Assembly (NCBI GenBank): GCA_031772625.1
Contig: CM062816.1
Location: 1,672,527,172-1,672,591,171, forward strand
Length of the DNA: 64,000 nucleotides
Direction: 5' to 3'
Source of the DNA: Pinus tabuliformis
Taxonomy: Eukaryota; Streptophyta; Pinopsida; Pinales; Pinaceae
The translations under genes were made by a program, and so were the position numbers. Below the pieces are notes generated by a model, which made no database searches, had not been told where the DNA came from, and saw only the letters and a program-made list of their open reading frames with translations. Of the stretch, positions 24,599-33,640 are shown in pieces. The number at the start of each line of letters is the position of its first letter. Position 1 is the stretch's first letter.

Positions 24599-27385
24599 TC
24601 AATTGATATTTTCCATACCAGTATTTTGCAAAATAGAACCTTGTACCCTTCTAGATGTGTGGTCCAGATTGATTTCTTTTGTAGAAGAAATCTCCAATTG
24701 TTCATTCATGCTTCTTTTCCTTCCACGACACCGTCCAACCTTTAGAAATTGTGATCCATATTTTCTTGATTTCAACGCAGGAACACTTTGCCCCCCTTTT
24801 TTTGTTGGGCTCAAAAAACTATGTCGCCTCTTGGTAGTGACCTTGGATGGAGTTACAACATCAAATTTCTTATTATTGTACTCTTGGCTTACATTTTTTA
24901 CCAATTGATTTAGTGCATATGCCTGCTCCAAATTTGTGGGTGTTATTTGTAATAAACCCCTCAATATCTTATGAGTTGATGACATCACAAGTTTAATTTC
25001 CTCATCGATTGTTAGGGCGCTATCTTGCCTTACAATGGTTGAATCAGTGGAAGGAGCTGGAAGGTTCGTTTCAATTTCTGGGCTCATTACAAATGATTCA
25101 TTTAAATCAAGTAAATATCCAGGTCTTTCTGTAATAGACCTACAGACATTAGGCAATTCATTGCCCCTTGAAACATTGTTATTCACTACCATCTCAACTT
25201 TTAGAATATGCTTACAAATATTGTCATTTAGGGCCCATTTGCAATTACAAAAGTTTAGGTTCAACCCTTTATAGATGACATGATACCATGTATCACGAGT
25301 TGCCGTAGTTTGGCTACGAACCAAGTACTCACTTTCCTTGTTTCCATCAGCCATACAATCTTCATCTGGGATATTCTTTGCTTTGCACTTACTTAAATTT
25401 ATTTGTTGCTCAATTTTTGAAGCTCGGACAAAACCAGCATTTTTTAGACGTTGCATGTGAATGTAATACAACTCAACCTTGTTTAATAATAGGTGCAACA
25501 GCCAATCCACCCTTCTATGGGACGCATTATTCTTCTCACAGAGGTACCTTTGCTTTAGATACCGGTGATAAGATTCGATAGCATTATTAGTGTCCTGGTT
25601 GGAATGTGGGAAGTCCCTATATGCTTTTGCCCACATATCTGGAAAAAAAACATATATTAGATGCGAAAAAACAATAGAAAATGGTCAATTACAAAATAAA
25701 CTGATAAAATGCAACCTTAGGATACTTACATAACTTGTTGTTGTTTAACCAGTTGGTTGCAAAATAATCCAAAAACACTGTTTCTTCTTTGAATTCATCA
25801 AAGAAACTTTGAATTTCATGTTGCACAGATGCATCATCTTCACACGAATGCATGATTAATCCCAGAGCACGGAAGATACGGACTTTATTTTCCTTTCCCC
25901 TGACTTTCGTTCCAACATTTTTCAGCCACGCTCTACGGACATGCCATACACACAACAATAGTGTACAGTTTGTGCAAGTCCTGAAACATTATAACATTAT
26001 AAGAGAATATCCTTGAACATTATTGCTTTTTATCTCTTCTAAAAAGAAAAAACAGGTTCACCTTAATGCTTCGATTTCCGCTGCTGCATCATCTGTGATG
26101 ACAGCTTGGACATGCCAATCTGGGTTTTCCTTTTTCCCATTTGCAAATAATTGCGACATCCATTTACAAATATCAGGAGTACCATTCCGTGATGATATTA
26201 CCCATGCCACTGGAATCCCATTGTGATGATCATCAAAAGCCATTATGGTGTACAGTTGATACTGCATTACAATAAGAAAACAAGATTATAAGCATATAAG
26301 AGGACGACATTGAAATAAACTAGAATAAATGAAGTTTTGGTAAATATGTTTACCCCATATTTGTTAGTGCTAAAAGTGGAATCCATTGATAACATGTTGT
26401 TGTGTGAGTATCTCACCATCATTGAAAGCATCCACTTAGTTTGTATGCCTATAATGAAAGGGATGTTTTTAACAACATCTTGTTGTTGGTAGAAGAAAAA
26501 GCTCTCTGGGCACTCACTAACCCAACAATCCACACTCATTGGATCACTTTCATGCTTCACATACTCTAGCCTCTTGATACTATTGTACATGTTTGACACA
26601 TCCTTTCTTGTCATGAAAGAATCTCGAGGTGCCCCTCTGAACAACTCACCAGATCCATACCTTAAATCATAGATAAATTTTTCCCAGATCATCGTAACAT
26701 TAAAACCATCACGAACCAAATCTTCAACAATAGTTCGTATATGCTCTGTTAAATGCGGCGCAAAATTGAATTTCTTGGGCATGTCATTTGCCTCATTTCC
26801 ATGACAAACCACATTTTTGTCATCAATATGTCTGCATGCTGTATATATTAGAACGACATCATTTGGTCTAAGAGCAAGTCGTCGCATAATAAAGTGACAC
26901 TGACAACCAACTTTGATGCTGTGACGTGGAAGACGTTTTATAGTTGTGGATCCAGGTTTAGCTACATTGCTGGATTGTACATGATTTGGACCATAGGCAC
27001 ACCAATATCTGTGATCAAGAATTTACCAAAAATTAAATAAAATATTTATGCACGTTTGACATAGTGAACTTAAAATCAAAATTTTATATATATATAGATA
27101 GAGAGAGAGAAAGAGAGAGACTCACACAACATATTCTAGATATGTTGAAGAATTTGTCCTCTTGATATCCTTCACCTCTTTAATTCGTCGAGTTTTAGCA
27201 ACAAATTGAGTAGGTGAAATTTCCCTCATTTGCTCTCCACTTATAAAATCCTCAAGTCGACAATATGGAATAATTGCGACTTGATCTCCTGCTACTTCTG
27301 TCCATGTCAAATCTTCTGCTGAAAACTCTATCATTCCTTCTGGGTCCTCAACCTCCAACTCATTGATCAAGTCCCACTTCTTCAT
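24599..27385 (-). CDS. MULE transposase, five exons, 801 aa, apparently intact
   Basis: The exons on the minus strand are 27385-27126, 27008-26354, 26261-26062, 25980-25730 and 25638-24599. All introns are GT-AG, and the exon lengths (260, 655, 200, 251, 1040) sum to 2406, an exact multiple of three with one terminal stop. The transposase cuts and inserts the element at its inverted repeats. The predicted catalytic DDE triad is D296 (MLSMDSTFSTNKYG), D362 (AVITDDAAAEIEAL) and E477 (NNAIESYHRYLK). A CVWHVRRAW motif sits between the second D and E, as in other MULEs. A SWIM zinc finger follows at C586, C588, C597 and H599 (FCNCKWALNDNICKH). A Cys/His cluster around residues 115-150 (GCQCHF...CRH...CHG) may bind DNA. 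The tail is basic (RKYGSQFLKVGRCRGRKR). The start is the first ATG of exon 1; no upstream exon was sought experimentally. It lies in the middle of the element, opposite in orientation to the captured kinase and tubulin. Confidence 0.9.
27083..27119 (+). repeat. TA/GA microsatellite in transposase intron 1
   Basis: Alternating TATATATA then GATAGAGAGAGAGAAAGAGAGAG lies just beyond the 5' splice site of exon 1, inside the intron. Confidence 0.8.
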
Positions 27386-27561
27386 TCTTCAAATCCCTAT
27401 ACAAATGAGGGAACATGATTATTGACTAAACATATGAGCAACAGTTCATACTATAAATATTGAACACCACTTGAAATGCAATTTTTTGTTGTGTGTACAA
27501 TTTACACTCAAGACCCCACCAGATATAAACACATTTAGAGCATAATTCCCTATCTCCCCTT

Positions 27562-27723
27562 CAATATTTCCTACCCATGCACAAAACAATATTATAGACT
27601 TTCAGGAACTGTGAGGAACTAATGGACTAATGCACAAAACAATATTTCCTACCCATGCCATGCTTAAATAATATGTTACTACTGTGAGGAACTAATGGAC
27701 TAATGCTGCTCTGCAAGTACTAG
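27562..27723 (+). repeat. Patchwork of microduplications ending in the right 68-bp direct repeat
   Basis: The phrase CAATATTTCCTACCCATGC occurs at 27562-27580 and 27640-27658. ACAAAACAATATT occurs at 27581 and 27634. TGTGAGGAACTAATGGACTAATGC occurs at 27610-27633 and 27683-27706. The right copy of the 68-bp repeat is 27656-27723. Overlapping, reordered short copies of this kind are typical of replication template switching. Confidence 0.88.
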
Positions 27724-28459
27724 AAATAGCAACAGCAAAGGCAAAGGTGGTAGCAGAAGGGGTAGGACTATTAGTGAAAGGTCAATTTTGCAGTATTGCC
27801 TGCTGCGATTCTCTAGTAAAAATTTTTGCGTCCAGCTTTTTTTGATCCACATGCTCTTTTCATCATGACAACCTGGCTTGCAAAGTTTGAAATGCTATTT
27901 TCTAACACTTCCTCTTGAGTCACATTTGGCTTTTGGGATTTCCAGTACTCCCTGTCCAGCCACATTGAGCTTTAGGGATTCCTAGCCAGTTAACCAACCT
28001 CTCTGAAGAATATATCCATCTAAACCAGAGAAATGCAAATTACTCTGGAGTAAGGAAAAGATCTATAATTATGCATCTAAGACGCACAGAGAGGGTAGCT
28101 ATGTTTTTATGGGCAAGACACCTTAGCAGTGCATCCAATGAATACTTATCTTAGTAATCCTAGCTTTATTTTGATTTATACGTTTTAAGTAAGACTGTAA
28201 CTCCTGTTTTCAGAAATTTACTTTGTATCTGATGCATGCCCTGGGAAATTTATACATATTTTGGTCTTGACGTATCAGTGCTTAGAGAAACTTGTAGATT
28301 GGGTGAGAACTGAGACCTTATTTGATATGTTATTTAAAAATCTACTCCTAGTGGATAGGAGCTTATTTCACTTCTGTTCTTCAATGCTATGTTGATAAAT
28401 TAGTCTTTAAGGACTTATTCTGTCCCTGCTATCAATGTGTATTTGCTTTTTTGATGCAG
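27724..28459. other. MULE interior: probable tubulin intron/flank
   Basis: No coding frame. It runs directly into a T-rich splice acceptor (CTTTTTTGATGCAG) at the tubulin exon, so at least its right part is likely the captured tubulin intron. Confidence 0.5.
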
Positions 28460-29133
28460 TCGGGGATCTGAATCACCTGATCTCGGCCACTATGAGTGGA
28501 GTTACATGCTGCCTTAGATTTCCTGGCCAGTTGAACTCTGATCTCCGGAAACTGGCTGTCAACCTTATCCCATTCCCTCATCTGCATTTTTTCATGGTGG
28601 GTTTTGCCCCTCTTACCTCCTGGGGTTCTCAGCAATATCGTGCCCTTACAATCCCAGAACTAACCCAGCAAATGTGGGATGCAAAGAACATGATGTGTGC
28701 AGCTGATCCTAGGCATGGCAGGTACTTAACTGCATCTGCAATGTTCAGAGGGAAGATGAGCACCAAAGAAGTAGATGAACAGATGATGAATGTACAGAAC
28801 AGAAACTCCTCCTATTTTGTTGAGTGGATTCCAAACAATGTAAAATCCAGTGTCTGTGACATTCCTCCCACAGGATTGACAATGTCATCTACTTTTATAG
28901 GCAATTCTACCTCCATTCAAGAGATGTTCAGGAGAGTCAGTGAACAATTCACTGTCATGTTCAAAAGAAAAGCTTTTCTTCATTGGTACACAGGGGAGGG
29001 CATGGATGAAATGGAGTTCACCGAGGCTGAGAGCAACATGAATGATTTGGTTTCTGAGTATCAGCAATACCAGGATGCTAATGTTGATGAAGAAGATGAT
29101 TATGAAGAAGAACCATTAGAGGATGGAGAATAA
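28460..29133 (+). pseudogene. TUB: Captured last exon of a beta-tubulin gene
   Basis: After a splice acceptor ending GATGCAG the frame reads [20 protein letters not shown] through [17 protein letters not shown] to the acidic C-terminal tail ([14 protein letters not shown]) and a TAA stop: the complete C-terminal half of beta-tubulin, about 224 codons. Beta-tubulin pairs with alpha-tubulin in microtubules. This piece lacks the N-terminal GTP-binding half, so it cannot be a tubulin by itself. The frame is fully open, but two nearly invariant arginines are lost: PFPHLHFF (normally PRLHFF) and PLTSWGSQQ (normally TSRGSQ). Both are explained by C-to-T change at a CpG. It sits between the transposase and the receptor-kinase fragment. 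No promoter is evident. Confidence 0.94.
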
Positions 29134-30118
29134 TCGACTATGCTGCCATCTACTTCCAAGTAATATTATATATATAAAAAGTGCTTTCATATGATGGGGG
29201 TAATTGGATGTGAGATTGGCTATCAAAGAATTGGTGATACGTATATTCACTGGGAGTGACGACCTCCTCTAAATGGATAGGTGGTTCTCTTGCTATTTTC
29301 ATCAAGCATTGCTACTTTTAATAACAAGCAGCACTTTGTACTCTAAAGTCCTTTATCATTGCAAATTTGGGAGGTGCTGGACTTTATCATCTTTGGCAAA
29401 ACTACATTTTCTGTGATTGAATTTCAGGAAATTCCCATCTCTACTAAAAAGGCAGCTGTACCTACAATAAATGTTGTGAACGTGCATTCGCACTCTCGGG
29501 TGGACATTTTCACAATTGGAAATTTTCGAGGGGCTGTGGGCAGTCATATATCTTTGGACAGAACAGTTTACATCTGCAACCTGTTTACTGCCTAGTTGTA
29601 TCTTAAAGAGATTTATTTTTAGTGCTTCGTTTAAACATTGGGCTAAGATGCCCACATGGAATACTGTTGGATCAAAGTCATCCAAAACTTGCACCTGCTC
29701 CAATTACTTATTTATATATCTTCAAATGGACTAGCAATTTATGTCAGCCAGATGGGGAATTAGCAGCCTTCGAAGTATATATACTGCGAAGAAGATTTCA
29801 AAACACGCTAAATAGACTAGTAATTTTCTCAACATGGACAATTAATTCAGGGCTTGCATTAATGAGGATAACCATTTGTTTTGTTGCATCCATATGTCGA
29901 AGTTATTCTCCATTTCTTTAATGTTTGCATCTTCCATATACATTTCATCGACGAGAATCAACCATTGCCATCAAATAAATCATGGCCACGGCACTAGTGT
30001 CTGGTGAAATTAATTTGCAGCATTGCAATGTGGTATTACATGCGGTCATTCAACTTTTATTGGATAACTTAGTCGCAATCAATTTAATTGCGTATACAAG
30101 GGTAGCAGGAATAGCATA
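29134..30118. other. MULE interior: tubulin 3' flank and unassigned sequence
   Basis: The first ~200 bases are probably tubulin 3' UTR. The remainder may be upstream sequence of the receptor-kinase fragment, but I cannot identify an exon. Confidence 0.35.
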
Positions 30119-30403
30119 TTGTTGTATATTCGGGTCGCTGCATGTGATTTACCGGAGAATGTTTTTTCCAGGGATAAGGTGAATCTGAAGGCGTTGATTG
30201 GGTTTTTTGCTGGTCTTGTGGTGTTTTCGTTGATTGTCACACTTAATTTTTATGGTTGGAAGCGATGGAAATTGGCAAAGAGTTCCGCTGCAGATGACGG
30301 TTTTGATGCAACGATGCTCACCATTTTTGCATATAAAGAACTGCAAATTGCGACCAGGAATTTTTCTGAGAAGCTGGGGAGTGGAGGGTTTGGGTCTGTT
30401 TAA
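30119..30403 (+). pseudogene. Captured S-locus/G-type-lectin receptor kinase fragment
   Basis: The frame encodes LYIRVAACDLPENV, the usual end of the extracellular PAN region in S-domain receptor kinases. A transmembrane helix follows (ALIGFFAGLVVFSLIVTLNF), then a basic stop-transfer sequence. The start of the kinase domain reads FAYKELQIATRNFSEKLG and then SGGFGSV, the ATP-binding glycine loop. It ends at a stop just after the glycine loop, and no catalytic lysine or loop is present. The parent protein would be a plasma-membrane receptor Ser/Thr kinase. Here only about 95 codons remain, close to the right inverted repeat. Confidence 0.85.
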
Positions 30404-30615
30404 ATACGGAGTTTTCAAACAATGGAGAGAGGTTCCAATCTTTGTTTACCAAAACTGCAACTAACGAATATGAAAGTAACAGCCTTCAGAACCAGGTGAA
30501 TAGACGAGCCAGACAACGCTTAGATTTAATTGATGAGTACATAGTAAAAGAGGATTCTCTTCAACGACGGAATGAAATCTTACACGAAAAGGTGGACAGC
30601 ACGAGATGTTTGTGC
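30404..30615. other. MULE interior between kinase fragment and right TIR
   Basis: About 200 bases of unassigned sequence, possibly a scrambled continuation of the receptor-kinase exon. Confidence 0.3.
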
Positions 30616-30985
30616 AGAGGTTGCGCAGATCATTCCAGAGGATGCGCAGAGGGTCCCACGGTCGCAGGGGATGTTTGGGAACTCGATCGCTGTTGCAGAG
30701 GGTGCGCAGAGCAGGCGCAGACGGGAGCAGAGGATTAGCAGAGCAGGTGCGAACCGGGAATCGGCATTCGAAAATGAAAGTTGAATTTTGGGCGGGAGAC
30801 GAGGTGGTTGTTTGAGGCTGGGTCCCAGTGCCAGCGCGTCGATCGTAGGCCAGCGTTCCCGGAAAGTCCTGTATGCGTTCGCAGGAATGAGGATGCATGG
30901 AAGATGGACCCATTCGACATCCATACTTTGACTAGCCTAACATACGGGCATTTAATGCCCTATGGCAGGCTGGTTAGCTCTTGCC
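30616..30985 (-). repeat. Right terminal inverted repeat of the MULE (370 bp)
   Basis: The reverse complement of this segment aligns base for base with 16922-17291 with about 16 mismatches. It ends ...GGTTAGCTCTTGCC and is followed by the target duplication. Confidence 0.95.
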
Positions 30986-30994
30986 ATAACTTAC
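30986..30994 (+). repeat. 9-bp target site duplication (right) of the MULE
   Basis: ATAACTTAC, identical to 16913-16921 and in direct orientation. Confidence 0.93.
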
Positions 30995-32139
30995 AGCCAC
31001 TTGAAGCTAACAAGCAAAATAGTAAACATAAATAGGGTAGTTCGGCTAAGCTAGTCTAATTTATAAGTAGATACGTAGACACTATCGGGCAGCCAGCACA
31101 TGTATTCAACGTTGCTCTTGAATTCCTGTGTCTCAAGCAGAACATCTTCCACGGCATTCCATTAGTAATGTTCTGACATTCAATGGTTAAATAAATGGAA
31201 CTAAAAGCTCAACGAATCTTCAGAAAAGTCGACTCCCCTTTTTAATCTGTACTTGCACATCCAGTTGCATTGATTATACTATTTCTTCACCACTCGGAGT
31301 GTAAACTCACCCTTGTATCTTCCATTGTTATCAAATTTGTCCCGGGGGGACTTTGTCGGGGGAATCTGATTCGTATTTCTAATAATTCGATAGTGATTCG
31401 ATTCGGTAATCGCCACGATAACGTGCAATCTGGTTAACAGTTTTTTGTTTTTCACGAATTTACTTTTTACGAGTTATATTTTCTGCATCTCGCTTCAACC
31501 GCTAATGTTTAAATAAATAAATATATTTTGGAAGCTCGGAGCCGCTTATTTCGTTGCAATGTACATTCTTTTACAATTTGGTTAATAATTGACTATAGGA
31601 AATGGCAACTAATTATTAGTAGGGAAAAATTTTATTTTTCGTTTTTACTGTTGTATTAAAAAGTTTACAACTCTGAAAAAAATGAGAAAAGAAAGAATTT
31701 GAACTTGAACCGTGAAAGTTAGCACTTTCTATAAATTTAATTTAAATATATTTATTTTAGTTAGGAATTTTACATAATTAAGTTCTTAATATTTTGTTTT
31801 CAAATATATATTAATTAAAATATAAATATGTTTATTTTATTTAGGGATTTTACATAAATAAGTTTTTAATATTTAGTTTTTAAATATGTATTAATTAAAA
31901 AAAATAGGAAGAGATTTTATATTGAAGTTTTGAGTTTTGACCATTAAGAAAAATTTAAAAGGAAAAGTGTGGTTTTTTTGGTAATTTGTAATTATAAAAA
32001 TAATTTAAAAATGAATGAGAAAAAAATGAACAATATTTGTATAGAAAAAAAAAATTGAATTTTTATCGTATCGAATTTGAATTGGAACTTGGTAATTATC
32101 GTATCTTCCAACCCTTTTTTCTTCTTGTGATTGTCTTAC
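30995..32139. other. AT-rich non-coding sequence
   Basis: Nothing recognisable. It includes a diverged duplication (TTTATTTTAGTTAGGAATTTTACATAA at about 31750 and about 31830). Confidence 0.45.
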
Positions 32140-32832
32140 ATTTATTAACTTGAGTATTTTGACTTTAGAGCCCACATATAGCTTTGGCAGATTCAAATGT
32201 CTTAGAACCTGTTTTCTATTATGTTTACATATCACTGATGCTATATTTGAGTATCTTGTAACAAGATGCCCTCTTCTTGAAAATTTGACGGTACAAAGCT
32301 GTAATGGGCTTAACAATACGAAAATTTCTGCAGTGAATCTCAAGAATTTAGATTGTACAGACAATAATCGTCCAAGCTCACTAACATTGAACTGCCTACA
32401 GCTGATGCGTATCGAAGTACATGGTTTTCACCCTATATCGAGGTTGGAGCTTAATTGTTGTGGGTCTTTAAATTTGTCCACAATGCAGATTCAACTGCTT
32501 GAAGGGATTTCGAACAGGACCTTGTTGAGAAAGCTTATCCTTCGTCGATTCAACAAATACTTGTCTTCTCTCATAGTTCTAAATAGCTTTACCAATCTTG
32601 AAGAACTCTTCCTAGAAAATATTTCCCCATCTCAAAACTTTTTCAGTATTTCCCATCTTGAAGGACTTTCGTTTGAAGAGCTCTTGCAAGAACGTTTCAA
32701 TTTTTTTTTCTCTTGAGAAACTCTCCATGCAAGTTAATAGCTTTTCCAATCTTGAAGAACCCTCCATGGAAAACAAGAATCCGAAGAAACAAGGAACAAA
32801 CTTGGTGGGATCAAGCTCAACTCTTTCACAAA

Positions 32833-32866
<34 letters not shown>

Positions 32867-33166
32867 TTGAACAAAGTGAATTTCAAGGTTTCAAGATTTA
32901 ATGGATAGGAAATTGCTCTGCTCAGTTCTCTTCTCAGAAGTGCTCCACTGCTGCATAAAATGACAGTTATTCTACCGAGATGTTCTCAACATATCTATGT
33001 GCAGAGATTCGTGAAGCATTTTGTGGATTTTAAAAGACTATATGAAGAAGTAAGTATAACTATAATAGAAAAATATGACGAGGACTACGGGGATGCATGC
33101 CTTAAGATGCCAGATGGAAAACATAATAGCTTGAGAGAATTATATCCCAACAATTTTGAGGAATGA
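32140..33166 (+). pseudogene. F-box/FBD/LRR-type protein pseudogene (3' part)
   Basis: The frame 32150-32716 contains leucine-rich repeat units typical of plant F-box/FBD proteins: CLRTCFLL, then ITDAIFEYLVTRCPLLENLTV, then LTLNCLQLMRIEVHG and NLEELFLENI. A second segment at about 32905-33166 reads EIALLSSLLRSAPLLHKMTV followed by acidic sequence, resembling an FBD tail. Between them lie a T-rich frame break, an AAT microsatellite and a stop (in TTTAATGG). The F-box itself is not seen. In intact relatives these proteins act as substrate receptors of SCF ubiquitin ligases. This copy is truncated and broken. Confidence 0.7.
32833..32866 (+). repeat. AAT microsatellite
   Basis: About 11 consecutive AAT units inside the F-box/FBD pseudogene. 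It reads as a run of Asn in one frame. Confidence 0.95.
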
Positions 33167-33640
33167 ATGCGTATTTTGGGTTACCTTAAATATTTGGATG
33201 CTTTAGTCATACATTGTGATGATTATTTTCTTCTGTTATTTTATGTTTTTTTGCAACATTTTGTATGTATGCAAAGAGAACTTTGCTTTAAGATATTTTG
33301 TATCATGTTTTATGAATTGGTGAATTATCACATAAAATAAAGGAGAAGATATAAAAAAATAAAAAAATAAAAAATAAAAAAAAAAAAATTCTTATATAAT
33401 GAACACACTGTGGATAAATACCAATACTCTCTCAAAAAAAAAAACGCTCTTGGCAGCATGTGAAGATCCCTATTGAATCATTTTTAATAAAATTGCCAAA
33501 TCGTATGGTGAGCACTTTCTTGAAACAAAATGCGAATTTTTCTAAACATTTGATGTACTCGTAACATGTGTAATGTGCTCGAAAATATATTATTTCTATG
33601 TTTTGTTTTTATAAATAGTTTAGGAACTTTTCTAAACATA
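33167..33640. other. AT-rich spacer with A-rich tract
   Basis: It contains a degenerate A-rich tract (33350-33390) and a second A run near 33436. No gene is seen. Confidence 0.5.

Larger units (their letters stand above)
16922..30985. mobile_element. 14.06-kb Mutator-like element with intact transposase and captured host genes
   Basis: The boundaries are defined by 370-bp terminal inverted repeats (16922-17291 and 30616-30985) with termini GGCCAGAACTAACC and GGCAAGAGCTAACC, flanked by a perfect 9-bp target duplication. Inside, from left to right: 3' exons and introns of a hybrid histidine kinase (17463-18618), several tandem and dispersed repeats, a five-exon transposase on the minus strand (24599-27385), the last exon of a beta-tubulin gene (28460-29133), and a receptor-kinase fragment (about 30119-30403). 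The element combines an apparently complete transposase with host-gene cargo; most gene-carrying MULEs (Pack-MULEs) lack a transposase. The inverted repeats differ at about 16 of 370 positions by eye, so the element is not brand new, yet the transposase is open. Confidence 0.93.

Noticed and set aside
28460..29133. A functional beta-tubulin gene
   Set aside because: No exons for the GTP-binding half occur upstream inside the element, two invariant arginines are replaced, and it is bounded by MULE sequence.
30995..32139. Promoter or upstream exon of the F-box/FBD pseudogene
   Set aside because: AT-rich sequence without an F-box motif or recognisable splice-compatible exon.
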